NCBI GenBank assembly: GCA_947627785.1
Contig: CANQXC010000106.1
Span: forward strand, 1-6,473
Direction of reading: 5' to 3'
DNA: 6,473 bases
DNA from: an uncultured Clostridia bacterium
GTDB lineage: Bacteria; Bacillota; Clostridia; TANB77; CAG-508
Shown here: positions 1 to 5,768 of the stretch, one piece after another
Layout: each line of letters starts with the position of its first letter
Numbering within the stretch: the first letter of the stretch is position 1
Made by a program: the position numbers and the translations under genes
Notes under the pieces: generated by a model
The model's database searches: none
Told to the model about the DNA's origin: nothing
What the model saw: only the letters and a program-made list of their open reading frames with translations

Positions 1-87
1 GAGGAAATATGTTTAATGGGTACTATTGTTAATTTATATAGTGATAAAAAAGGTGAAATTTCAAAATTTTTAAACGTTGATTTATAG
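1..87 (+). CDS. C-terminal end of an unidentified plus-strand gene (partial)
   Basis: Frame 1 is open from the window edge to a TAG at 85-87 and encodes 28 residues, ending in KFLNVDL. I do not recognise the family from so short a piece. It is probably a real gene end rather than chance: a strong hairpin terminator begins 23 bases after the stop, and no other gene accounts for that terminator on the plus strand. An in-frame ATG at 16-18 exists but has no convincing Shine-Dalgarno site ahead of it, so the start most likely lies outside the window. The gene converges on the minus-strand glucosyltransferase-like gene. Confidence 0.5.
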   Translation, partial: EEICLMGTIVNLYSDKKGEISKFLNVDL

Positions 88-110
88 CTTCTTTAGGTTG
101 ATATATCACT

Positions 111-138
111 AAAAGCAGGATTTTTTTATCCTGCTTTT
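111..138. terminator. Bidirectional Rho-independent terminator
   Basis: A perfect 11-bp inverted repeat (AAAAGCAGGAT at 111-121, ATCCTGCTTTT at 128-138) encloses a loop of six T. The AAAA/TTTT ends give a U-run at the 3' side of the stem on either strand. It follows the plus-strand gene end by 23 bases and the minus-strand GtrII-like gene by about 120 bases, so it can serve both convergent genes. There is no long U-tract beyond the stem, so its efficiency is uncertain. Confidence 0.8.
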
Positions 139-261
139 GACAATTTTAAGTGGCAAACTCGGGTCTTAACATATACTTTGCATTTTTTCAAGTGTTGCAC
201 TACATTTTTAAACATTACTTTGTCAACACATTGTAACATACCTTACAAATAATCTTACATT

Positions 262-1854
262 TTAATCACTTAGTTTTACTACAACTGTTCCTTTAATTAT
301 TCTTATTCCATTACTTTCAGGATAATATCCCATACTTTTATATTCCTCCGTTTCAAATATATCACCACTTACCCACTCACTTACTAAATTCATGTTAACT
401 CCAATATACTCATATAACATTTTATTCCAACTATCTAAATTGCCCCACCAAATTGTTGACTTGTCTGAAATAAATCCCCAACTTCTTTCATATAATTTTC
501 TTGTATCCATCATTGTAGTATCATATCTATTCAAATATCTGTTATTTTCTAATCCTCCTAGCAATAATACTGGAGTCTGTGGTGTATATCCATCTAGCTC
601 TTCAATTCTTGTTACTAATCTCGTAGTTGTAGATATTGCTTGATTTTGCATTGAACGTATTGCAATATATGAAGCATTATCTTGCCATACATAAATCCAA
701 ACAATTGACAAACTACAAAACATTACTATATATTTTACAATATTACCAATAATATGTTTTGGTATCATTTCTAGTATTTTAAAAAATATTGGAAAAATAT
801 ATATCATCGAACAAGCCATTAATATATGAATATCTACATCAGGCGCTATTATTTCTATTATTCCAAAACATATAGGTAATATTGCTATTAGCAATATTAA
901 TATTATTGTGTTTGAAATGTTCTTATATATTTTTTCATTTATAAAAATAGTAACTGTGCTTATTAATGCAACTACAAATATTATAGTGTAAAATATATTA
1001 GTCTTCCATATAGTGTTTGGTATTATATTGTCATTAAAGAAGTAACTAAAAAAACTTTTATAACTTTGAGGTACTAAATGAGGAAACTCCTTTAAAGTTT
1101 CTAGTCCTATCTTATTTGCTCCACTATAGTTACTTATTGGTAAATTTCTAATTTTTAATGTTAAATGTGATAATACATAAAATAGCACAAGCCCTATTAT
1201 TCCCATTAATATATATCTAACAATCTTTTTTAATATATGTTTTATATCACTATTATGTAATAAATCTATTATAAGAGTTGCTACACATAGAACCATTGAT
1301 ACAGACAAATATGTTTGATACATTCCCATAGAAATCGCTAGTAACAAGCCTGATATTACAATTACTACTTTACTTTTTTCATGTTTATTTACTAAATAAA
1401 CTGCTAATGTTGCTAAAAATAATCCTAATATATACGCATCTGAACAATAAAAAAATGTAAGTGTTGCTGAAATATTTGGAGCAACTGCAAATACTAAAGC
1501 TATGATATATTTAAAATACTTATTTTTTATTTTAAAAAGATCGATTACTACAATTACTGTTCCACTTAAAATTGCACTACTAATTAATGTTACTAAAACT
1601 GGAGAGACTATATTACCTTTTATTAGTTGTACGAAATATAAACCAAACCTTAACAACATTGTTTCCCATATATCTGCTTGATGATACATGCTATTTATTA
1701 AAGTATCTGGTCCTGTTATCATTAACGCATATAGCTGAAAATGTACTATTATAGATGTTAAAAATGTTAATGTAAATATAAATAATTTTTCTTTGTTATA
1801 TGAAATTTTAATGTTTTCTAAATCCATTTGTAATATTCTTTTTATTTTTTTCAT
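262..1854 (-). CDS. GtrII-like multi-pass membrane glucosyltransferase
   Basis: The 530-residue protein has about ten hydrophobic segments (roughly residues 24-46, 85-107, 114-133, 136-156, 163-197, 211-231, 285-305, 316-335, 343-362 and 370-389), then a soluble C-terminal part (about 410-530). This layout, and the MGMYQTYLS stretch at 177-185 closing a membrane helix, resemble the GtrII glucosyltransferase family (GT-C fold). That family moves glucose from a polyprenyl-phosphate carrier onto a surface polymer at the outer face of the membrane. The acceptor here is unknown; teichoic acid or another surface glycan is only a guess. No GtrA flippase or GtrB synthase is visible nearby. The ATG at 1854 is supported by a GAAGGGA site with about seven bases of spacing and by a promoter just upstream. 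The gene forms its own unit after mreB. Another polytopic envelope protein family is possible. Confidence 0.7.
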   Translation of the reverse strand: MKKIKRILQMDLENIKISYNKEKLFIFTLTFLTSIIVHFQLYALMITGPDTLINSMYHQADIWETMLLRFGLYFVQLIKGNIVSPVLVTLISSAILSGTVIVVIDLFKIKNKYFKYIIALVFAVAPNISATLTFFYCSDAYILGLFLATLAVYLVNKHEKSKVVIVISGLLLAISMGMYQTYLSVSMVLCVATLIIDLLHNSDIKHILKKIVRYILMGIIGLVLFYVLSHLTLKIRNLPISNYSGANKIGLETLKEFPHLVPQSYKSFFSYFFNDNIIPNTIWKTNIFYTIIFVVALISTVTIFINEKIYKNISNTIILILLIAILPICFGIIEIIAPDVDIHILMACSMIYIFPIFFKILEMIPKHIIGNIVKYIVMFCSLSIVWIYVWQDNASYIAIRSMQNQAISTTTRLVTRIEELDGYTPQTPVLLLGGLENNRYLNRYDTTMMDTRKLYERSWGFISDKSTIWWGNLDSWNKMLYEYIGVNMNLVSEWVSGDIFETEEYKSMGYYPESNGIRIIKGTVVVKLSD

Positions 1855-1887
1855 TTTATTTCCCTTCTTTTTTCTATAATATTTGCC

Positions 1888-1916
1888 ATTATATAATAAA
1901 AGGAAGAAATTATCAA
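1888..1916 (-). promoter_or_regulatory. Vegetative (SigA-type) promoter of the GtrII-like gene
   Basis: On the minus strand a -35 TTGATA (1911-1916) and a perfect -10 TATAAT (1888-1893) are separated by exactly 17 bases. Transcription would begin near 1881, giving a leader of about 27 bases before the ATG at 1854. The spacer is made almost entirely of the distal arm of the mreB terminator, so the two signals occupy the same DNA. Confidence 0.75.
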
Positions 1917-1956
1917 TAATAATCTATTTGCTTTATAGATAATTTCTTCCTTTTAT
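1896..1956 (-). terminator. Terminator downstream of mreB
   Basis: A perfect 19-bp inverted repeat (1896-1914 and 1938-1956) encloses a 23-base loop. It lies 17 bases beyond the mreB stop codon. Read on the minus strand, the distal arm ends in a U-rich run (CCTTTTATTATAT), as expected for an intrinsic terminator. The stem is AT-rich, with one GGAAG/CTTCC core. The loop holds a second, overlapping 6-bp inverted repeat (1922-1927 and 1935-1940), so an alternative fold is possible. The arm nearest the next gene also carries that gene's promoter. Confidence 0.75.
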
Positions 1957-1973
1957 ATATTTTTTAATGAACA

Positions 1974-2978
1974 TTACTTTCTTGCTCTTCCATCTAATGT
2001 ATCTAAATTGTCTAATGCTTTCCCTGTTCCTAACGCTACACATGATACTGCATCTTCTGCTATCATTACATTTATACCTGTTTCTTCTTGTATTAATTTA
2101 TCTAGTCCATCTACTAATGAACCTCCACCTGTCATATATATTCCTCTATCGCTTATGTCTGCCGCTAATTCTGGAGGAGTTTTCTCTAACACTGAGTGTA
2201 CTGCTTCCACAATTGCTTGTGCGGGTTCTGCTAATGCTTCCATCATTTCACTTGAATATATTGTTGCCATTTTAGGTAAACCTGTAACCATATCTCGCCC
2301 TTTTACTTCCATTTTTTCATCTTGGAGTTTTGGATACACGCAGCCAATTGTTACCTTTAAATCTTCTGCTGTTCTTTCTCCTATCATCATATTATGTTTT
2401 CTTTTTATATATTTAACTATTGCTTCATCGAATTTATCTCCAGCTACCTTAATTGATGTACTTACTACTGATCCTCCAAGTGAAATTACAGCTATATCTG
2501 CTGTTCCTCCACCAATATCAACTACCATATTTCCACATGCTTTAGATATATCAATGCCTGCTCCTATTGCTGCTGCAATTGGTTCTTCAATCAAGTATAC
2601 TCTTCTTGCTCCTGCTTGTGTTGCAGCATCTATAACTGCTTTTTTCTCTACTTCTGTAACCTGAGAAGGTATACAAATCATTATTCTTGGTGAAAACATT
2701 GACCTTTTACATGCTCTATTTATAAAATGTTTTAACATTTTTTCTGTAACTGTATAATTTGAAATAACCCCATCTTTCAATGGTCTTGTTGCTACAATGT
2801 TTCCTGGAGTTCTGCCAAGCATTCTTCTTGCTTCTGCTCCTACTGCCAAAACATCACCTGTTTGATTATTAACTGCTACAACTGAAGGTTCTCTTAAAAC
2901 AATTCCCTTTCCTTTTACATAGGCAATCACTGTTGCAGTTCCTAAATCTATACCTATATCTTGACCAAATCCCAACAT
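1974..2978 (-). CDS. mreB: Rod-shape-determining actin homologue MreB/Mbl
   Basis: This bacterial actin polymerises with ATP beneath the membrane and guides the machinery of lateral wall synthesis. The 334-residue length is normal for the family. Visible actin-fold motifs are phosphate-1 DIGIDLGTAT (7-16), EEP at 131-133 with the predicted catalytic glutamate, phosphate-2 DIGGGTAD (154-161) and the adenosine motif around MTGGGS (282-287). Conserved stretches such as GRTPGNIVA, KTPPELAADI and ALGTGKAL are intact. It has features of both MreB (for example the VIDAATQAGAR region) and Mbl (the GNMVVDIGGG and AGDKFD regions), so the exact paralogue is uncertain. The ATG at 2978 follows an AAAGGG site by nine bases. 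The gene has its own promoter and terminator and is not next to mreC or mreD, unlike the classical mreBCD operon. It may be a stand-alone second copy. Confidence 0.95.
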   Translation of the reverse strand: MLGFGQDIGIDLGTATVIAYVKGKGIVLREPSVVAVNNQTGDVLAVGAEARRMLGRTPGNIVATRPLKDGVISNYTVTEKMLKHFINRACKRSMFSPRIMICIPSQVTEVEKKAVIDAATQAGARRVYLIEEPIAAAIGAGIDISKACGNMVVDIGGGTADIAVISLGGSVVSTSIKVAGDKFDEAIVKYIKRKHNMMIGERTAEDLKVTIGCVYPKLQDEKMEVKGRDMVTGLPKMATIYSSEMMEALAEPAQAIVEAVHSVLEKTPPELAADISDRGIYMTGGGSLVDGLDKLIQEETGINVMIAEDAVSCVALGTGKALDNLDTLDGRARK

Positions 2979-2998
2979 TTTTATCTACCCTTTCCACA

Positions 2999-3031
2999 TA
3001 GTATTACAATTGTGTTACAATTATATTACAA
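2999..3031 (-). repeat. Three contiguous 11-bp direct repeats at the mreB promoter
   Basis: On the minus strand the units read TTGTAATATAA, TTGTAACACAA and TTGTAATACTA, back to back with no spacer. TTGTAA is invariant. The 11-bp period places each copy on nearly the same face of the helix. The array begins in the promoter's -10 region and runs across the expected transcription start, a typical position for a repressor operator. It also contains an imperfect 18-bp palindrome at 3001-3018 centred on ACAATTGT. No regulator is identified, and the AT-rich setting makes some chance similarity possible. Confidence 0.6.
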
Positions 3032-3048
3032 AAAAAATAAAATATCAA
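3020..3048 (-). promoter_or_regulatory. Vegetative (SigA-type) promoter of mreB
   Basis: On the minus strand TTGATA (3043-3048) and TATAAT (3020-3025) are separated by 17 bases that include a run of eight T. The start point should fall near 3013, giving a leader of about 35 bases. The -35 hexamer begins only three bases after the sleB stop codon, and no GC-rich terminator hairpin lies between the genes, so sleB transcripts may also continue into mreB. Confidence 0.75.
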
Positions 3049-3051
3049 TAA

Positions 3052-3738
3052 TTATTTACAAAATCTATGATTTCCTATAACAACTGTTACAGGTCTTGAC
3101 CAAATCCAACCATTTGTAGCCGTTCTCGGATTAAAATAATATATAGCACCATATGTTGGATCCCAACCATTTACAGCATCTTGTGCTGCCGAAATTGCCG
3201 TTTGATTTGGACTTAAATTAATTTGCCCATCTGATACTACGCTAAATGCCCCTCTTTGATATATTACACCTGCAACTGTATTAGGAAATGATGAATTTTT
3301 TACTCTATTTAAAACAACAGATGCAACTGCTACTTGCCCCGAATATGGTTCTCCTCTTGCTTCTGCATATATTAAATGTGCTAACAAATTTACATCTGAA
3401 TTTGAAGCTGTTCCTCCTCCACTATTCCCTGTTGATGTAATTCCCATAGCAGCTAATGTTTTCGGTCCTGCAATTCCATCCGCTGTTAATCCGTTTTTAG
3501 ATTGAAACCATTTTACCGCAGATTGTGTTTGAGTTCCATATATTCCATCTACATTACCTTTATAATATCCCCATCTTTTTAGTTTATTTTGTATTTGCCT
3601 TACTTCGTCTCCTCTTGAACCATACTTTGATAGTGCTATACTACTATTGTTATCATCTCTAAAATATATATTATAAACCATAAATGCAAATAATGATACT
3701 ATCAATAGAATTATTGGAATAATTTTTCTTTTTATCAT
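3052..3738 (-). CDS. sleB: Spore cortex-lytic enzyme, SleB/CwlJ family
   Basis: SleB-type enzymes are lytic transglycosylases that cleave muramic-lactam-containing cortex peptidoglycan during germination. The 228-residue protein has an N-terminal membrane or signal segment (about 6-26) without a clear cleavage site. A peptidoglycan-binding repeat domain follows (about 38-99, with the DGIYG and TADGIAGPKT motifs), then a short Gly/Ser/Thr linker, then the Hydrolase_2 catalytic domain (about 115-228). The family's catalytic glutamate is E126 in YAEARGEP. The C-terminal stretch IYYFNP...GNHRFCK is the expected domain end. Full length and intact. The ATG at 3738 has a good AAGGTGG site seven bases upstream, lying in a hairpin. 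The usual Bacillus partner gene ypeB is not adjacent. A related vegetative wall hydrolase cannot be fully excluded, but the PG-binding plus Hydrolase_2 architecture favours SleB and therefore a spore-former. Confidence 0.92.
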   Translation of the reverse strand: MIKRKIIPIILLIVSLFAFMVYNIYFRDDNNSSIALSKYGSRGDEVRQIQNKLKRWGYYKGNVDGIYGTQTQSAVKWFQSKNGLTADGIAGPKTLAAMGITSTGNSGGGTASNSDVNLLAHLIYAEARGEPYSGQVAVASVVLNRVKNSSFPNTVAGVIYQRGAFSVVSDGQINLSPNQTAISAAQDAVNGWDPTYGAIYYFNPRTATNGWIWSRPVTVVIGNHRFCK

Positions 3739-3741
3739 AAT

Positions 3742-3783
3742 AAAACCACCTTGTGGATATTATTTGCACACTTGGTGGCTTTT
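3742..3783 (-). promoter_or_regulatory. Hairpin sequestering the sleB ribosome binding site, possible xseB terminator
   Basis: On the minus strand CCACC-AA-GTG (3778-3769) can pair with CAC-AA-GGTGG (3755-3746) across a 13-base loop. AAAA and TTTT extend the stem on the outside with one bulged G. The right arm contains the complete sleB Shine-Dalgarno site (3746-3752). The stem is followed by TTTTATT, so it could also act as a weak intrinsic terminator for transcripts coming through xseB, whose stop lies six bases before the structure. The AA/AA internal loop makes the stem imperfect. Pairing is read directly from the sequence; its effect is inferred. Confidence 0.55.
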
Positions 3784-3787
3784 ATGC
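3758..3787 (-). promoter_or_regulatory. Candidate forespore (SigG/SigF-type) promoter of sleB
   Basis: On the minus strand GCATA (3783-3787) fits the -35 consensus shared by SigF and SigG in Bacillus. Eighteen bases later AATAATA (3758-3764) differs from the SigG -10 pattern CATnnTA at one position. With a 15-base spacer, GCAAATAATA also fits the SigF -10 pattern except for one G. The start point would fall near 3752, giving a very short leader of about 13 bases that begins at the Shine-Dalgarno site. sleB is a known SigG target in Bacillus. Chance matches are possible in AT-rich DNA. Confidence 0.35.
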
Positions 3788-3788
3788 A

Positions 3789-4010
3789 CTATGCTTCAAA
3801 TGTTTCTTCTTCTATTTTTTCATCATCTTTTTTTATTAGTATTGTAATCTTCTTTTCTGCTTCTTCTAATATCTTGCTACATTCTTTTGAAATTTTCATG
3901 CCTTCTTCAAATTTTAATATTGATTCATCTAGATTCAAATCCCCTTTTTCTAATTCTTGCACTATTTTCTCTAATGTTTCCATATTTTCTTCAAAATTAT
4001 TTTCTTGCAT
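3789..4010 (-). CDS. xseB: Exodeoxyribonuclease VII small subunit
   Basis: XseB binds in several copies to the XseA catalytic subunit to form exonuclease VII, a cytoplasmic nuclease that degrades single-stranded DNA from both ends into oligonucleotides. The 73-residue length is typical of XseB. The signature is clear: FEENMETLEKIVQELEKGDL at 6-25, then a helical region SILKFEEGMKISKECSKILE (30-49) and a charged acidic tail. The ATG at 4010 follows an AAGGGA site by about ten bases. The gene lies 38 bases after an unrelated membrane-protein gene rather than directly after xseA. It is still close enough to be in the same transcript. Confidence 0.92.
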   Translation of the reverse strand: MQENNFEENMETLEKIVQELEKGDLNLDESILKFEEGMKISKECSKILEEAEKKITILIKKDDEKIEEETFEA

Positions 4011-4048
4011 TTCTTTCCATTCCCTTCTTATATATAACTACTTATAGA

Positions 4049-4480
4049 CTATTCCTTCGTGAATTTACCTGTTTTAATATCTACTGTATACCAAGCAATA
4101 GCACTTGTTGTATTATTATCTCTTACACAAATTACATACTCCCCATCTCTAGTCTGGCCATCTTCTGCAAAATATACTGAACTGTCTTCTCCCCAATCTT
4201 TTTTTACAATATCTATTGCTTTTTCTAAATCTGTTTTTAAACCTTCTTCATTATTATTCTTATCTTGTTCTTGATTTTCACCATTTATTGTTGTATCTTC
4301 TTCAGTTATATTATTTTGTGCATTATTTGTAATGTTATTTTGTGCATTATTTATTTTATCATTTTCTACATTTTCAGATGAACTTGGAATTTCTTTATTA
4401 CCATTTCTTAAATTAACAGCAACTACAATTCCTAACGCAATTAACACAATTACTATTAATACATATACCATTTTTTTCAT
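4049..4480 (-). CDS. Membrane-anchored protein of unknown function between xseA and xseB
   Basis: I do not recognise a named family. The 143-residue protein has one N-terminal membrane helix (about 4-22) preceded by two lysines. There is no lipobox cysteine, so it is probably an uncleaved anchor with the remainder outside the cell. Residues 28-80 are a low-complexity Asn/Glu/Gln-rich linker containing two copies of NNAQNNIT (44-51 and 52-59). Residues 83-143 form a compact domain (LEKAIDIVKKDWGED...YVICVRD...AWYTVDIKTGKFTKE). Its helix followed by strands ending in a tryptophan/tyrosine-rich 'VDIKTGK' hairpin is reminiscent of PepSY or YpmB-like extracytoplasmic domains, but this is a resemblance only. 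The start at 4480 is supported by an AAGGGAG site seven bases upstream. It is co-oriented with xseA (73-base gap) and xseB (38-base gap). Confidence 0.85.
   Translation of the reverse strand: MKKMVYVLIVIVLIALGIVVAVNLRNGNKEIPSSSENVENDKINNAQNNITNNAQNNITEEDTTINGENQEQDKNNNEEGLKTDLEKAIDIVKKDWGEDSSVYFAEDGQTRDGEYVICVRDNNTTSAIAWYTVDIKTGKFTKE
4305..4352 (-). repeat. Two-copy 24-bp in-frame tandem repeat
   Basis: The 18-base string TTATTTTGTGCATTATTT occurs at 4311-4328 and again exactly 24 bases later at 4335-4352, and the six bases before each copy are similar (GTTATA, GTAATG). The period is a multiple of three and encodes the repeated NNAQNNIT of the extracytoplasmic linker. Near-identity at the DNA level suggests a recent duplication, or slippage-prone DNA. 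Confidence 0.8.
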
Positions 4481-4512
4481 ATAAACACTCCCTTCTTAAC
4501 TTAGACTTAGAT

Positions 4513-4552
4513 TTTACAAAACATTCTTATAATCTTAAAATATGTTTGTAAA
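4513..4552. repeat. Inverted repeat in the xseA-unknown gene gap
   Basis: TTTACAAAACAT (4513-4524) and ATGTTTGTAAA (4542-4552) can pair over 11 bp with one bulged A and a 17-base loop. It begins directly at the xseA stop codon. No U-run follows on the minus strand, so it does not look like an intrinsic terminator. It could stabilise a message end or be a protein-binding site. The AT-rich composition lowers confidence. Confidence 0.35.
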
Positions 4553-4553
4553 T

Positions 4554-5768
4554 TTAAACCCCATTATCTGCTATTATTATCTGCTCTACACTTGCAATCA
4601 CTTTTCCATCCTCTAATCTTAAATCAATTTCATCATTTTCTTTAATTTGTTTTGTACTTTTTAAAATTTTTCCATCATACTGTGCAATACTATATCCTCT
4701 TGCTAGTGTTTTTAATGGACTTAATGCATCTAATTTTAATGTATAGCTTTGAGCTTTTGTTTTATTTTCATTCAAAATTTTTTGTATTGCATTTTGCATC
4801 CTCTTTATTTTCATATCAATATCTACATAATTTTCATTTACTCTTTTTAGTGGATCTGTAAAGACTCTTGATGCCATTACCTTCTCATATCTCAAACTCA
4901 TAAACTCTATTTTTTTCTTTAATGCTTGTTTATATCTATTTCTATAATTTTGTATTTTCATATTTAATTCATATACATCTGCTTGAGCTAATTCAGCAGC
5001 TGCTGATGGTGTAGGTGCCCTTAAATCTGCAACAAAGTCTGAAATTGAGAAATCTGTTTCATGTCCTACTGCTGATATTATTGGAATTTCAGATTCATAT
5101 ATTGCTCTTGCAACAATTTCTTCATTAAATGGCCATAAATCTTCAATTGAGCCTCCACCCCTTGCTAAAATTATTACATCTGAAAGTTTAAGTTCATTCA
5201 TTGTTTTAATTGCTTCTACAATTTTTACTTCTGCACCTTTACCTTGTACTGGAATTGGATATAATTTTATATGAACATTTGGATTTCTTCTTGTTGATAC
5301 ATTTATAATATCTCTAATTACTGCTCCTGTTTGTGAGGTTAATACTCCTATAGTTTTTGGCATTAATGGTATTTTCTTTTTATGTGATTTATCAAATAGT
5401 CCTTCCTTTTCTAATTTATTTTTTAATTCTTCATATGCCTTATACAAGTCTCCTATTCCATCTTCCTGCATTGCTTTACAATAGATTTGATAAACTCCTC
5501 CAGCTTCATAAACAGCTACAGTTCCTAGAATTAACACCTTCATTCCATCTTTAGGAACAAAAGTTAAAGTAGATGTTGATGACTTAAACATAACGCATTT
5601 TATTAAAGATTTATCATCCTTTAATGTAAAATACATATGACCTGTATAGTGGTGTTTGAAATTTGATATTTCTCCCTTCACATATACATTGTTTAAATAT
5701 TCATCTTCATCTACTTTATTTTTGATATATTTATTTAAATCACTTACAGTTATTGCTACTGGTCTCAT
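4554..5768 (-). CDS. xseA: Exodeoxyribonuclease VII large subunit
   Basis: XseA is the catalytic subunit of exonuclease VII, acting in the cytoplasm on single-stranded DNA. The 404 residues comprise an N-terminal OB-fold nucleic-acid-binding domain (about 5-100, with VYVKGEISNFKHHYTGHMYF at 28-47) and a catalytic domain from about 125. Its conserved blocks are GVLTSQTGAVIRDI (141-154), ARGGGSIEDLWPFN (202-215) and GHETDFSISDFVADLRAPTP (235-254). A coiled-coil region rich in Lys/Glu/Asn (about 263-345) that binds XseB follows, then a short C-terminal domain with LARGYSI. Length is normal for Clostridia and all expected blocks are present. The ATG overlaps the nusB stop as ATGA, with AAGGAG five bases upstream inside nusB, indicating translational coupling. 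The gene after it is not xseB, which is unusual. Confidence 0.96.
   Translation of the reverse strand: MRPVAITVSDLNKYIKNKVDEDEYLNNVYVKGEISNFKHHYTGHMYFTLKDDKSLIKCVMFKSSTSTLTFVPKDGMKVLILGTVAVYEAGGVYQIYCKAMQEDGIGDLYKAYEELKNKLEKEGLFDKSHKKKIPLMPKTIGVLTSQTGAVIRDIINVSTRRNPNVHIKLYPIPVQGKGAEVKIVEAIKTMNELKLSDVIILARGGGSIEDLWPFNEEIVARAIYESEIPIISAVGHETDFSISDFVADLRAPTPSAAAELAQADVYELNMKIQNYRNRYKQALKKKIEFMSLRYEKVMASRVFTDPLKRVNENYVDIDMKIKRMQNAIQKILNENKTKAQSYTLKLDALSPLKTLARGYSIAQYDGKILKSTKQIKENDEIDLRLEDGKVIASVEQIIIADNGV

Noticed and set aside
137..142. TTGACA hexamer on the plus strand as a -35 box
   Set aside because: No -10 hexamer lies 16-18 bases downstream; the nearest TATACT (172-177) is about 29 bases away, and no plus-strand gene follows.
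221..226. TTGACA on the minus strand after the GtrII-like gene
   Set aside because: No acceptable -10 box at the right spacing and no minus-strand gene downstream within the window.
392..643. Plus-strand open frame of 83 codons
   Set aside because: It is antisense to the coding sequence of the GtrII-like protein, with no ribosome site or recognisable domain.
2008..2664. Plus-strand open frame of 218 codons
   Set aside because: It lies wholly antisense to mreB, whose motifs are unmistakable, and has a Ser/Ile/Thr-rich composition expected from a reversed reading of a conserved gene.
2999..3031. The 11-bp repeats as a CRISPR or integration site
   Set aside because: The units are too short, adjoin without spacers, and coincide with a promoter; no cas genes or recombinase are present.
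3026..3060. Run of eight T after sleB as an intrinsic terminator
   Set aside because: The T run is not preceded by a GC-containing stem; the only pairing is a few A/T bases. It is better explained as the spacer of the mreB promoter.
3751..4274. Several overlapping plus-strand frames opposite xseB and the unknown membrane protein
   Set aside because: They are hydrophobic or Ser-rich mirror frames of real minus-strand genes, which have good ribosome sites and, for xseB, a clear family match.
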